Source: Acridotheres tristis
Lineage: Eukaryota; Chordata; Aves; Passeriformes; Sturnidae
Direction of reading: 5' to 3'
Length of the DNA: 64,000 nucleotides
NCBI GenBank assembly: GCA_037013685.1
Contig: CM072899.1
Location: 5,188,479 to 5,252,478, forward strand
The notes under the pieces are model-generated. The model saw nothing but the letters and a program-made list of their open reading frames with translations. It did no database searches and was not told the origin of the DNA. A program made the position numbers and the translations under genes. Shown piece after piece: positions 26,345-40,635 of the stretch (position 1 is its first letter; the number at the start of each line of letters is the position of its first letter).

Positions 26345-27889
26345 AACCAACAAACAGAAGCACTAACCCAAACAAAAGCAACTTCTGGAGCATTTTGAAA
26401 GGCAGGCTGATTTCCATAGACTCATTAAAACAATTCCCAATTAGGCAGAAAACAGAAGATCCAAGATGAATTTTCTAAGGAAAGAAGGAGAGTCTCCATC
26501 CTCACGGCTGACTGATACTGTGATTTGAAGTGCTTTAAAAATAAAACTCTGCACCACTCTCCCTCACCCTCATTTTAAAATAGTGCTTTCCAAGGCAATC
26601 AGGAATATCTCCTGGAAGAGTCAAATCAAACTACATCTTGTCCTTGAGAATATTAGCTGAGGAGTGATTTTTGCAAGCTCCACTCTAAGGCATGCATTGA
26701 TCTGATGACAGCTTTGGAATCTTTAGATAGAGTTGAAATTTATTTTTTTTTTCATAGTGCCAGCATGCCTGTCTCCATGAAAGTCCACAGTCACAATTCT
26801 TTTGGCCAAAACTAGAGAAATAAACTATGAATAATCTTTTACTATTTCATATTGCTATTCCCACTTCTCATGCAAGGTTGGGGGACTGCTCCCAATTTCT
26901 TTTTCCTGACATGTTATAAGCTAGTATATGAATTTAAGGAAAGAGATGTCACTAATTAGGCTTATTGAGTTTTTCAAGTTGCTGGATTTTCAGTGATTTT
27001 TTTTTAAAAGAACACAAAAAAATTTCTTCAGTTTTCTTATCTCAGGACAATTGACAGTATTTTTTCCTGCTTCAGTGTGGGCACATGGACTGGTTCAAAA
27101 CTGCATAAAGAAGAGAAGAAATGGAATTTATTGCCAAATAAAACTTATTTTCATATGCAAGATAAAGAAGGGTGGAATAGTTACGAAATGAAAGTAAAAA
27201 TCCTTTAGGGGTTGAACATGGAAACTTCATGTTTTCCAGCTCACACAAGGCTGCTGTGAACACCCCACTTGCCACTTCCATAGAGTTTATATCCCCTGAG
27301 ATATAAACTGAGAACTTCTCCATAACTCCTACAGCTTCCACTGGCTGGGATTTCTGTATCTATAGAAATCTAACAGGGCATTAAAAATAATAGTTCACCA
27401 CTGGGAAATCAGTGGGATGCCAGCAAGAAGACAAGATAAAATAACTTTTAAATATGTAGATAATTCCCAGGCAATGGAAAACTTCAGTGCTCAGCCCCTC
27501 CATCAAAGCCTGCTGAAGTCAATTAGAAGACTTCACTTCGGCTGAGGTCTGTACCTTAGCATGTGGGGAAGCCTCAAAGAAAATGGCTAAGTTGGCTAAA
27601 ATCTGCTTTTTCTCTCATTCCCCAGCTCCTCTGTAGTCAGGTACAAAAATCAAAGAGATCTTATGCTAAGAAAACTAAAAATACAGCTCAGGAGAAGGTG
27701 TTTCTTCAATCTTGCACCTCTCAGGCAGATTCCACAGGACTTTACCAGTGAAATCCAGAAGGATATATCTGGAATCCATACAGCACTGAGCAGTTGAGGT
27801 AAAAGAATATCTATGGCACAATTTCTCTTAAATACATCTCACATCTGTCAAAGCCCACTGCAATCAATACTTTTATGACTGTAGCTGCA
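26345..27889. other. Non-coding unique sequence, no gene recognised
   Basis: AT-rich, with short T and A runs near 26740 and 27000. One minus-strand frame of 89 codons (27072-27341) has no known features. Nothing further is supported. Confidence 0.65.
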
Positions 27890-28060
27890 AGTTGCTGAAG
27901 AAACACAGCAGCTATCTTTTAAACTGATATCAGCAAGATATAATGGGATATTGGAATTAACGTTAGCTCAGTCAAGCATGACAGCTCGGTGTAATGACTA
28001 AGTGTCAGCTACTTTCAAAGTTTACATCTCTTTTAATTACCACAATTACCCAGCTGACTG
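27890..28060. promoter_or_regulatory. Candidate CNE with TAATTA and CAATTA sites
   Basis: Repeat-free sequence containing a TAATTA at 28034-28039 closely followed by CAATTACC and a CAGCTG E-box, preceded by GATATC and TTAACGTTAG-type stretches. The mix of homeodomain and E-box motifs resembles developmental enhancers. This is texture only; alignment is needed for any stronger statement. Confidence 0.25.
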
Positions 28061-31000
28061 GTTTTCAGCTCATACAGCTCCTGGAGGCTCCGAGTGAGCA
28101 GCAAACCGCAAGGCATGGAAATGTCAGCAAAGTTTTCCACAGCATTGTAAGGATCAGATGTTGATCCTTATCAAACTGCTGTCCCCTGCTAAGAATACAC
28201 TGCAGAACACACTGCCACTGCTCAGGATGGGGAGATATATCCTGGTTTTGTTCTCTCACTCAATAGAACAGCTTTTCTAGGAGGTGGCAGCTGTGGAAAC
28301 TCAGTAGATCAAAGAGTTTTCTTACTGCAAGGGCTCTTCTGTATCCCACCAAGTACAGGATGGCTGAAAACCTGCTTGTTTTATTTCTAATTAAGGCTTC
28401 CCTCTTTTGTCTCCAGGCTACTACAGCTCTTCAAACCAAATCCTGTGGGTTACACACTGGGCACAAGAACTGTTTTTCCCCGGTGTGCATGGCCAGGTTG
28501 GAAACACAGACCTGACTTTTAATGAGTCCTCCTTCCAGCTAAACCACCTTTCACTTTGTCACCTCAAAACTCCCAAAAGGGAGTGTGAGGTGAGCACACA
28601 CTTGCACAAAAGCCCTTTAATTGCTCAGTCCTACACCAGGGCTGGATAAGGCAAACAAGGACCACTGGGGCTCTCCAAATGATTCCAGAGAGGACAAAGG
28701 AAACTTCTGACTCAGACCTTTTCTGAGAGATGGCATTTTGCAGTAGAATTCAGTCAGGGAAGGACATCTCTTCATCACCTCTGCTGTCCATAAAGTGTTT
28801 TTGCACTCCTACCCTTCACCCCCCACATTCTGTGGACTGCATGACTGGTGTGCTCCTCCTTAACACATTTTTAAGCAAGTATTTCAAGAGATATGAGGAG
28901 ATGTTTTCATCATGAGGGTAATTACCATTGCATTTTAATGTACTGCAATACAGAGCCATGGTTCAGCAGCTTTACTTTAGAGCAAGTGTTAAAATAGAGA
29001 GCTTTAGATCTTACACAAAATACATCTGTAACTAACCTTTGGTGCCTCCTGCCAGGATTTTCTCCTACTAAACACTCATAAGGTGTGCTCTGACCTGCCT
29101 GCCACAAGTGGATGAGGCTCTTCTAATGAGTCTATAACTAGAAAAAAAAAAAAAAAAAAAAAAAAAAAGGAAATAACTATCTAGTCACTTTGGCCTCATT
29201 TTATAAATAGTGCCATCTAATAATTCTAATTGTGAAGAACATTGCCGCCTAGAGATTGATATCACTACATTACAAAAAAATAATCAAATCAGGGTGCAAC
29301 AAAGGACAGGAGAGCTCAGAGAAAAAATGAGATTAGCCATAGGTAGGGCCAACTATCAGAACCACAACAGTGTTATAAATCCCATTCCTTTCAATATATC
29401 TGACGTAGAAAATAGCAGTAAAATACCACATACAGGTTCATTATTTTCCATGCCTCACATTGCTTCTTGGATAGGTTTGTGAGAAGTGAAGGAAAGGGGA
29501 AGAGGTTGTTTAAGGGATGGTGAAGGAGCATTTGCACATTTTTTTTCAGTGAGAAAGTGCTTATTTTGGACATGCACAGGAAGGCTCTCACAGGAGAGAT
29601 GAAGCCAGTGACAGAAGCCCTCAGGTACTACTGGCAGCTGTTGCAGAGCCCCTGAACTCAGCCAAGCCCTGAAAATCCTTCTCCAGCCTGTCAAGGCCCA
29701 GAGAAGGCAGCTGAGCCTTGTTAGCAGATCAGCCAGGCAGAATAGGTAAACTTCAGCTCTCCCAAAAAGTCAATTAACACGACTGTGGAGGCCAGTTCAG
29801 CTGCTGGTAACAGAAGGGAGATTGGCAGCCTTGGCTTGGGAGGCAGGGGCCAAGGTGGCCAGGATAATTACCAAGGTTGGGCGAGTACAGGGTGTTCTTT
29901 GGGGCTCTGTCAGGAGCAGAGAGGCAAACAAGGCTCAGGATGGGAATGCTGTTAATGGAGCCCTGCAAACAAACCCCACCTGAGCAGAGCTCTCCCCTGA
30001 GCACTGTGTGAGCTGTGCTGTCTGATCCCAACAATCCTGCTCTGAGGGAAAATGCTGCCCATGGCACAGACCATCCTGCTCAGGTCTGAGCTTTTGCTGA
30101 AAAGAAGCTTTTATGAATAAATAACTAAGTGAAGGGAATTGTAAATGTGGTAACTGGAACAGAACCTCCATGAGTGAGTGAAACTCTAAAGCAAAGCCTG
30201 TGAGAAGCCCTGGTGGGAAGCAGTTTAACAACTGGACACCAAATGCAGCAAATGAGAGAAAGCAGCACAAGGTGTAAATTGTGAGGCCTGGGGTCAGTTG
30301 GACGAGAATGGGTAAGCACCTATTTTGATTTCCCCTTCAGGAAAGGAAAAAAAAAAGAGCTTTCCAAATGGAGACATTATCAATGCAAGCTGAATTTTAT
30401 GTTGGCTACAAAATGACTCTCTTATTAACCTTTCATCTGAGAATCACCATCAGGTTCTTCCTGCACAACGTCAAATCTCTCCCAAACAAGAAAGTCTCTT
30501 CTTTTATAAAAATCACAGTTTGTTGTTCAGTGGCATTTTCCAAAGCATGAACCTGGCAGCCTCCTTTGTTTCCCAAAGGAGCCCCAACCTCACCTCAATC
30601 AATCACTTTCCTGAGCAAGCTTTCCTATTCCTCTATGTCTCAAGCCAGCTGAGCTGGCTCCTGTAAGGAAGGCACAGGCACAAGAAGCCTGTAAAAAAAG
30701 GGGCTTTACAACTAGGAAATGTTAAGTATTATTAATGCATTAGAGAGCCAACACAGTAGCTGTTGTTGCTGTCAAATGCTTTAGTAATACACTAATCTCA
30801 CCATCCACATAATTCTGAGTGACTCCCCAGAGAAGCCAGGATTACTGCATTGGCCATGTAAAGGTAAATGTTGCTTTTCCCATTATGATTCTACCCACAA
30901 CTTCCAGCGTTGCCTGATTAAAATAACTTGGCCCTGACTTTCACAGTATTTTGAAGGTGACAACATTTTTAGACATGACATTCTTCTCCAACAGAGAGTG

Positions 31001-34000
31001 CAGTTACAGGAGCTTTTTAATGGCTTTTGCAAAGCAATAACTCTGCAACTTGAAGAAAAAAAACAAAAGACAACCTAAATATGAAAAGGCTGCTTTTATT
31101 AAGATCCTCTTTTTTCATTAACATTTGTGTTTTAGAGCTGAATATCATTCTATGAAATTCAATGGTAGAGAACTGGGTACTGTGGCATTGAAAACTTATT
31201 TTCCTAGTGATTTATTTTACTATAAGTATCCTTCATTTATTTTATTTAAGATTATTAGAAAAAGAAAAAAAGAGAAAAAGGCCATTTTGATGTGTGCTTT
31301 TTTCCCCATGCTCAGGTCTGAGATGACTGTGGCAAAGATAATCTGTCAGTATTAAGATACAGAATAAACTCCATCAGAAACCTGGATGTTTCTTCTTAAA
31401 TATGCTGGGGAATTCTATCAAGAGACCTGGGAGCCCTATCCAAAAGCAGATTTTTGGAGATCAGAAGGAGATGTTTGTTTGGAAGTTTCCCAGCTCCCAA
31501 AGCTGCTCTTTGTGCAGCCTGTGCAGGGACCCTCTGGAGCAGAGCACCTTGGCTGACAAAGCTCCCCTGTGGCCTCCTGCACCTTCCTCACTGCTGTTCT
31601 GCTGTGATTGTATTTTGCTGAACTAGATCAAAGATTTGAAGCTCCTTACAACTCATAAAAACATAAACACAGTCACAATAAAAGTGCTCACCAGCTATCT
31701 CAGAAATGGTGAGCATCAAGGATTTATTTTCCTTATATCTGTGAAACTTTCTTCTTAAGTAGCCTGGGAGTATAATTTACAAAAGATTTCTGATTCAATT
31801 CCCTTTAACTCTAGGTTTGTCCTTGACTCTTACAGCAAGAAGATTTTCTTCTCATAATTTTAAAATTTCAAGTCACCAGCCCTGCTTCCAGAACTGCTCA
31901 AGTGCAATCCTTCTTTTGGCCAGAATCTTTCACAGGTGAGTTTAAATGTCTCAAATTACAGCAAATGAGCTGCAAAGGGCGATCCTACTACCTGCTTTAT
32001 TTTACTTAAGTATGGACAACAAATTCTCCTTTTTTTTTTTTAATTTAATGTGGTATTTGCAGATATCAGATTTATTTAAAACTGCCCTGTGCCTAATTTT
32101 TATAAAGATTTGTTCAATAAATGCATCTTCCCGAAGTCTCAGTATGATTATTTATCTTCCCAACACTGCAGCTCAATTTCTTTTTTTTTTGACAGAAATA
32201 TTTACAGCTGAACTTAAGCTTTTGACAGAAATCTTCCAAGAATATCAGCACATCAAGGATCTCCATTTGAATTAAGTGAAACTACCACTTTTTTCCTCTC
32301 TGCTTCACATGAAAAAATTCCTTTAGAATATCCTAAGGAAACTTTTGCAGTATCGTGACTAAATTTTCATACAATTTGTAACTACTTAATTGTAATGGAG
32401 TCTGGGGAGAGCAGTACCCACTCACATGTATTTGGCTTTTGGGGACTAGCAGCTATTGCTGAGAGGACACAGATGTGCTGGTGAAGCAGGATTATATTCA
32501 AAGGGCCACAGTTTCTTCCCACTCATCCCAACCACTAACAGACCACATCTGGATGAAATATGGTCCTGGATGAGAACAATGTGTGTAATGGGTAGAAATC
32601 TCCATTTTCCCAGTTCCCAGCCAGCTGGGAGTCTGTGAGGCCACAGAGGAACTGCGGGAGACTTGGAGCAGCTCCCCCAGATGCTGTAGTGGAAGTCAGG
32701 GCGGGAGCAGATGGGTTTGTGTGGCTGGGACCTGTAATGGGTTCCCTGGTGCCCCTCCTCTGCACTGAGCAGATCTTGAACCTAGGCCAATATACACTGA
32801 GCTCAGAAGAGTGCTTGAAGTAGCTTAATTAGGGAGAGGCTTTACAAAAGCTGCTCTTGTACAAAATAACTGGTTTACTAGCACAGAGTATAGAAACAAT
32901 TCAATTGCTTTCTACATTTCCACATCCAACACGCTCTGTAGAGCGAAGGAGTTCCCTTATAGCTTCTTAAGAAAGAACAACAATGGAAATTATTTAAAAA
33001 GAGCCTAAGACACCAAAAAGCCAGCAATTAAAAGCACCTAATATCATATTCATGCTTTCATGTATCAGATGCTCCCAAACTGTTCTTGCTGCATGCCTGC
33101 ATTCATTACAATATGTAAAACTGGGAGTGATAGTCACGGTCTTAAGTCAAATTATCCGACATCCAAAATCAGTCTCTGCTCTTCTACCTCAATCTTGTCA
33201 CGCTGCTGTGGCTCCCAACTTGGCCACTTCCCTTAATATAATCCTTATCTTCAATGCTTCCCTCCCTTCACCCTCCCTGCACTTAAAAATTGCTTTGTAC
33301 TGCAAAATGCAGCAAAGGATTTTTCGGAAGAAGGGGGAAACCTCTGTGCAGTAATCTCTCCTCATATCCAACTGCCAATTTAGAAACTCAAGGTGTCAAA
33401 GCCCTCCCAAGTGGAATTTTCCTCCCATATGTTTTTAAATGTTCCCTCCTCAAAGGTGACCCTTCTGAGATGCCACATCCCTGGCAGGAGCACTCCACCT
33501 CCAATTCCATCTGCTGGGAGCTGACACTTTGATTAGCTGGGGGGTGAGGGGACAGGTACCCACCCTGCTGATGGCACAGTGGGGCCAAAAACTGTGTTCA
33601 GGGGTCACCCAGCACCCTTCTCATCTCAGCTGCTGCAAACAGAAACCATCAGGATTTCCCTCATATGCTTTGGGAATGCCAAGTGGCAGAAAAAGAAAAT
33701 CATCCAAGCTAATTACTGAAAGAGTGGGATAAGTAAATGAGTCACAGTAACAGAAATCTCAGCAAATGCTTGTCCTCTCACCACATTAAAACCTGCTATT
33801 TCTCTTGGGAAAAATCAAAATAATTTTCCTTCCTTTAAAATATTAATAAAAATCATGTCAGAAACACCAGCACAGGCTTATAGAAATGTGACTAAATTTT
33901 AGATATGGGGCTTCTTTGGAAAGCTATTCAAACATGCTAAATAATCTTTAATCAATGGAATGCTTTGCACTTGATTTTTTGCATGAAGTGTTTTAAGATA

Positions 34001-37000
34001 AGAGAGGCTTTTAAAGCAACTTTCAGGTTCATTCCAGTCCTATGATACCTCTTCAAAGTTCAGAGCCATGGCTATGCATTCAAGTGCTGCATTACTGAGA
34101 AATGTACATCAGCTGGAAAATCAAAATATTATCATATGGGCATAAGGACATTATCTGGAAATGAAGATCAAGTAAAAATTTTCGACACGTACAATAAATA
34201 TTAGAGGGGGATATTATTGTAAATGAACTGGAGAGTTAAGTAGCACTATCACAGTGGAGAGAAACATACTTATTTTTATTCCAATAAAGAATAGGTGGAA
34301 TTTCTAGGCAATGGCTAGGCTGAGATCCTTCCCATTGCATTTGATGATAGCCTGCAAGAGGTGCAAACTCAGACCAAAACAATTCCTGCTTTGAAAAGCA
34401 GCAAGTTTCCTGCCTTGAGAGTTAAAAGATCCAAACCTCTCAGTGATCATTCTTCTGTGGAAATTCTTGGAAGTTTAACTGTGGTATTGTGCTTTTCCCT
34501 GCTCAGGGAGGAATCTGCATCTCTGAAATCAAGAGATGGTTTCAGTGCTAAAATTAAGTCAGGTGAGGTTTATCAATGTGCAAATATCTGCTCCTGGAGG
34601 AGAGATGGGCTGGGCAGTTTTAGGGATCGTTTTGGCCCTTTGCAGAGGATGCATTTTTAAAACACTTTGCTCAGGCACCCAAATGACTCCTGAGCTTCCC
34701 CTCATGGTGGAAAGAAACTGGCATTTCTTGGAGGTGATTCAGCCCATCAGAGATCAGGCTCCTACTCGGGGCATTCAAACTGGCTGCCTAAATTTCTGCA
34801 TGGTAGTTTCTTACCCCGGGGTTATTCCAGTGCCCTAACAGGATATGCTGACCACTATCAAAAACCCAGGAGTTTTTTTCACCAGGGGCAGGTAATGCCC
34901 AAACAAGTGTTTTGATACCCTTACAGCTGCAGAAACAGTGAAAAAATAATGTAATAGGCATCGTATAATTATACAGATCACATCAAGAGGCTCTGTCTTC
35001 TATCAGGCTGACTTATTATTCTGCAGTATATGACAAATTTCTACTCAGATGAAAAAAGTAAAGTTTTTCAGTAGAACTGTAGCAAGCCATTAAACCCTGC
35101 AGTCTGTGATGGTTTGCAATGTGTCTAACACACAATACCAAGGGTATTGCAGGTCTCACTTCATGTCACATCAAGTCATTATTTCTCTTTATTGATGCAT
35201 TACATTCTTGGGTTTGGGACGGCAGAAGTTGCAGGGAGTCTCTGAGGTGCAGGCCTTGGTAAAACAGAGCATCAGGTCATGAGATATTTATCAAGTGATA
35301 ATGGAAACGACCAAAAAAGAGATGAGGTGGGGACAAAGGCTTCTCCAGCTGGGAAGTTATTGAACACTTGGAGCCCAGAACAGATAGCTCAGTGGCAGCT
35401 GGCTGCCCTGACTCCCTGAAAAATTAATCACTGCAGATAAATGCATAAAAAGACACCACCTCAATCTGTTTTCCACTGAAGCTGGTGGCTAAATTCCCAT
35501 GTCTTGCTCTTATCCACCCTCCAGTCTGTGCCACGAGGCCCAGATGTGCTCACAGCAGTCCTGTTGTAGTGACAGGATGACACCAGTAGATTTGTGAGTG
35601 GTGCCTGTGGGGAAAATCCACAGGACCTTGTCCCACCACTGTGCACTGTCCTCTTGCTCCTTCTGCACTGTGCAGAATGAGTCCCCAGCTTTTGAGCCTT
35701 TGCAGTGTCAAAATTCCAAGTTTGGCCACTCCCAGGAAACTCACCTTGAGGAATTTACTTTTATTCCTCCGGATACAAAACTTGATTTATGGTATATCCA
35801 CTGAAGGTGATGGAGTTGTGACTTCACGAAGAGCTTTACCATCAGCATTTCCTGGTGTTAGCAGGTACATTTGGAGCCCTGAGACTCTAACACTGGAGAA
35901 ATATTTCTCACTAATCTGCCAGTGTTCTCAGTAGGTTTTTTTAAAAACAAAGATTTCTTACACATAATGCAACAGCACTTCATGATTTCAGAATAAGTAC
36001 ATGAGCGAGTACCAGAGTTGACCTTGCAAATATGTCTTGGTCTAGAAACAGTCATTTTATGAATATTTTAATTGATAAAACCATATTGTGGAAATGTTCA
36101 TAGAAAATTAACACAAGTGGAGCACAGAATAGCCAAAGGAAATTAATTTACAAGTGTGATGGCATGAAAATTCCCAGGAGACACTGAGCAATTGAACTAA
36201 CCCTAGTTATATGAGCTCTCTCTGTGCTTTCAACATCAGCATTACACTTGGAAGGAAAATTCTTCTACCAGCAGCAGAGCAGTGGATGCATAAAGGGCTG
36301 ATAATGAAGCCCAGTTAGAAATCTTTCTATGCTGCCTTGAACTTGCAGCATAAACCTGTGGGAAACTGCAGCAAGTTCCCACTCAAGGATAAGTACACAT
36401 CAAAAAGTACCTGCTCTAAGTACCTTTACAGTCTAAATAGGACAATGCTACTTGTGTTGTGAAAAAGAACATTTAACAGTGTGCAGCTATGTAATTATGG
36501 GCTGCCAGCAGCTGATACAACTCTGTGCTGGAATAACTACTGTGCAGACTTCCACATTTACTGGGCCAGCTTTTATGTTTAAGAAAACTGATTGTAAAAA
36601 CAGCACCTGACAAAAGCATGGGGATCCCTGGGGAACAGCTCTGGGGAAAAGCAGGGTGGGATGCTACAGCTGACAGGGCTGTGCTGAAGGTTTTCCTACC
36701 CCTTGCCCTGAGCCCCATTATGTCAAACACAAGTAATTTTAATGATCAAGCTTTTCTGGATGTGCAGCCACACTAGGAAAGTGAGATGCCTTACAGCAAC
36801 AATGAACTCTTTAGAGGCACAAGTTTTGTGGAGACCTTTTCTCTACCTCTTGTTGAGGTGAATATTGGTTTTGTGCTAATAGGAGTAAAATGGGTTGAAT
36901 TAAGCTGGGAAATAGCCACTATATTTAATTATCAGATAAAAATCTGAGTTCAGGAGGAACAATTGCACATGTAGCAGAACCTTGTGAAGTCAGGGAGGCT

Positions 37001-37529
37001 TTGCCACGGGCTCAACAAGCCAGGGTTCCCCTCTGTGTATACACAAGACCATAAAAATTTAATAAATGATTGCAATCAAATTCAAATAAATATATTTAAT
37101 AGACCAACCTTCTCAAGATTGATTTTGAAGAAGCTCTGTAAAATGATACATGCCTGTACATATAAAACATGGTCAAAAAAAGCCCTTTTCCCTTATGTTT
37201 TAAATTACTGAATAGTCCAGAGTAGTTTCTTTGATTTTAATCTAAAAGGCTGAATTTTCAGATTGCCTAAAGACAAATGAATATTTGTCATCTGTCCCAC
37301 TAACATTTTTCTAAGATATTGCTTCTCCTTTTGGCAAACCTGCTAAGATTTGCTTCTCATTTTTATCTGCTGTTGTAAAACCGAATTTGTTTTGAATGAC
37401 AAATAATTCATTACAGAATTCATTTTTTAACTTTTCTTGCCTGAGACATCTTTTTGATGGTTTCAGGGCATTGTTCTAGCCAAAGTATCAAATCCACTCT
37501 TCTATTTATTCCACCGTGCAGTTTTGTGT
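28061..37529. other. Non-coding unique sequence, no gene recognised
   Basis: About 9.5 kb with no recognised transposon or gene. It includes the A27 run at 29142-29168, a GC-moderate part at 29590-30260, a 17-bp interrupted dyad at 30643-30659 (AGCCAGCT-G-AGCTGGCT), and GC-moderate patches near 32620-32760 and 33450-33620. Open frames reach 111 codons (29935-30270, -) but overlap others on the same strand and have no recognisable domain. Confidence 0.65.
29142..29168. repeat. A27 homopolymer
   Basis: An uninterrupted run of 27 A residues, the longest homopolymer noticed in the window. No processed pseudogene, SINE or target-site duplication was recognised beside it. It may be a simple mononucleotide microsatellite. 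Confidence 0.95.
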
Positions 37530-37930
37530 TTTTTTCTTTTTTTTTTCTCTGGCAAGCTTTCAGCTGAATTAATTTGACATTCACTGATCAATCAAACTGT
37601 CTCATTACCACCTTCTGCCCGCCTTGTCATCATGGTCCACTGTTGACAGGAGTAAGGAACGAACATCCACAGGGTCACCTTCAGAAAATCTTTTATTTAA
37701 TTGTCGTAGACCTACTGCCAAGCCCTGAGGTAATCTGCAGTGTTCCTGTGTGTATCTCTTTTTCTCTTTACAAGTGTAGTGAATAATTTTACGTGGGCTC
37801 ATGCCGTTCACAGATGGAGCCACTCCAGCAGAGTTATTTAAGCAGAGGCCTCAGTAATTACCCTGAGTGCCTGCATGAGGAGGGTTGTTTGATTTCAAAA
37901 GCCCCATGAATGACAGGCCAAGTAGACCAT
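37530..37930. promoter_or_regulatory. Candidate CNE with PBX/HOX-type site
   Basis: About 400 bases of repeat-free sequence with ATCAATCA at 37587-37594 (TGATTGAT on the minus strand, a PBX/HOX composite-type site), GAATTAATTTG just before it, TTTATTTAATTGTCG near 37690, and CAGTAATTACC near 37853. Preserved CpGs occur within TTGTCGTAG, TTTACGTGG and TGCCGTTC. Overlapping short open frames on both strands show no known motif. It is a plausible developmental enhancer, unproven. Confidence 0.3.
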
Positions 37931-40557
37931 TCAGAGAAAAGTGTTCAGAAAGTGGTACTGAGAAAGACTGACAAAACTCTCACATTGATATTATTTATAT
38001 TCATTATGCAAGAAAGCCACTTGCCTTATTTCCTTGTTATATAGTACATTATTGCAAGTAATTACTATTTATTATTTGTATTTTTATTATTATTTATGAG
38101 TGCCAAGTGATATGCCCAAGACAGTAGCATGGCTTACCAGGATAGGCTCCACCAGAGGATCTGCAATTTCTGTTTTCATTTGTCTGAATTGGCACCTGTA
38201 GCATTGTTATGAACTTCTTGTGAAATTAAAACCTTTGTGTCTTGTGCAAGAGTTGGAGCATTTGGAAGGCACTATTTCCTTTTTTGTGTATTTTTGGTTT
38301 TTTGTGTAATTTTTTTTTTTTTTTTTTTGCCTGAATGTGTTTAAATTTCCTATATGAAGACACATGTTTAAACATTCTATGATATTTTTTCATGGAAATA
38401 TTTTGCTTCATGTTTTACATGGATGACCTGTGCCTTCCTACACGTGGATGGAAAGGGAACTGAAATCCTTTATATTATCCTGAGACCATTATAGCACAGG
38501 TTTGGTTTTCTTTAGTTACACATATTCATGGATTTTTTTGGCTTAGGAACATTGTCATCCATTGCTACCCCAGATCACATAACACTGATCCTTATATACC
38601 ATTAGGTTTCCTAGGCAGCACAATTCTACAAGATTATGAATCTGATATTTCAGATTGCTTTTGTCTGGAAAACACATTCCTCAGGCTTATTGTAAGATTT
38701 GGGCTGCTGTGGTGGAAAAGAAAGCATGATCTGACAGACAAGATTCATTTACTTCAATACATCCCATTTTATCTTGAATAACTTATCCTCTTTTCCTCCT
38801 ATTTCTTACAATTTTTCAACAAGAAAGTAATTTCCATGATGCATATAATGACTTTTTCCTTACTAAAACTTTTGTCCGAGTTAGATGTACGTGCTTGGAG
38901 TTCTGTGTGTGCTCCCCACAGCAGCAAACACATCTCAACATTGCAGATGTGCAAATTGTTAATTAATAATGACAAAATCAAAAGCAGTACACAGAAACCC
39001 CATCACTGTCACAAGCTAGGCAGGGATGCTTTAATATGAGACAAGCTGTGCAAGGAATGGGATGGATGTTTCAACAAGTCAAAGTCATAAGACACCTTGG
39101 GACCAATTTACTGCGTACTTAGAAACCAAAGGGTGTCATTAACTTTAAGAGGAAAGCTCACTCTGCAGTAAAACAGAAGCCATCAAAGTGGAGATGGCAG
39201 AGTTAAAGGAGTTATTAAAAAGGATGTGAAGTTGTTTGGCAGGAAGGCTCCTGGGGCACTCCCAGAATGCCAAGGGCAGTTGAGGTTTTGCTGCTCCAGC
39301 CCCAGAGAAGGTGCTGACCCACCAATAATATTTGGGGAGGTATGGTTAGGTCTGCACAAGGGGTGTCTGAAGTAGAAATAATAATTTGCAAAACTAAGAG
39401 ACTAGCAGAGACAAAGCTGGGGGGAAAGTTGGGTCAAGAAAAGGTAATTTTGTTCAGATTTATAACACTGATAAGAACATTATTAATTCAATTCTGAATA
39501 AATTCATTAGTGTCTGCCTTATGATGTGCAGGTAGAAAAAAAACACCCCAACTTTGTTTTTTGTCATTCTGTCTGACACAACAAATGTTTTCTATGTTCC
39601 TAGATCTAAAAAAAAGGGTTTAAAGGAGATATTTTGAGTAAAGATATTTTGTCTTATTTAAAATGAGCAAATGCTTGGTTTTCTACCTGTCACTCAGTCA
39701 CTCCCTGAACTCCCCGTCCCTATGTTTGCAAATTCATAAAAAATTCCAAAAATTGCCAAAATAACCTGCTGAATTAATCATAGGGGACATCTATCAAACC
39801 CAATATTAATGTCACAGCCTAAGCAAGGGCCACCCACCGAACCCTTTCCACCACACACCCCATGGACCAGCCCCTTGTGCAGCAGGGGAACCCTTAGGAA
39901 ACAGAACCAACGTACAGAGGAGGAAAGCCAGATAAATATGCATCATTCTTAATAATATTTAATGTCATTTTTAATCAGTGTATGTAAATTTGGAGGTTTG
40001 CAGCTTTTCTGCACAATTTCCTCTTGGCCAGCTGATCAGGCCTTTGGCAGAACAGAAAAAGCTTGTGAGAATATCAGTCCCACAGGACATGGAAATAAAC
40101 TTGTGAATCATTTGCTAAAAAATAAAAAAAAAGGGGTCATGGAATACTTAAAATAGGCTTACACATTAAGGAAAAGAGGAGTTGAACATCTTTTCATTAT
40201 TTTCATGGTACTTTTCTGAAAATAGGCTGTAGCTTTGAGAAGTAGTGATTCTCATTTCTTTTTTAAACTGGTATTAGTGTGGATGAACTTCATTTTCACA
40301 TCTCCTGATTTTGAGCTGTAGGATAGACAGTTCTGTAGGCATGATAGAGAAAGGAGAGCATGCCAGAGATTTTACTTTGAAATATCACTCAGGACCTTGC
40401 TCTTATGCAACTTCTTAGGAAAATGCAGATTTCTCTTAGCTTTGGTAGTCTAAAAAGACTTCCTATTTCCAAATAAGAAGTCAAAGTCTTAATGCAGCTG
40501 ATGAGAAATTACTGATTTGTTCCAAGGAATCTTTAATCAGCAATATAAAGGGACTTT
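37931..40557. other. Non-coding AT-rich sequence
   Basis: Contains a TTA/ATT-rich stretch at about 38060-38100 and a T19 run at 38310-38328. Short open frames only. No gene or transposon was recognised before the CR1 tail at 40558. Confidence 0.65.
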
Positions 40558-40635
40558 TCATAGAACCATAGAATAGTTTGGGTTGGAAGGGAACTTGAAG
40601 TTCCAACCCCCAGTTTGCAGCCCCCACCTCCACAG
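40558..40635 (-). mobile_element. CR1 LINE 3'-end fragment
   Basis: On the plus strand the sequence reads TCATAGAACCATAGAATAGT followed by TTGGGTTGGAAGGGAACTT, which is the reverse complement of the avian CR1 3' terminus, including the ATTCTATG-type terminal repeats. The element therefore points to the minus strand. Only the terminal ~75 bp are recognisable, as expected for a heavily 5'-truncated LINE. It encodes nothing. The inner boundary is approximate. Confidence 0.85.

Noticed and set aside
33530..33560. G-rich stretch as a G-quadruplex
   Set aside because: Only three usable G runs are present, short of the four needed.
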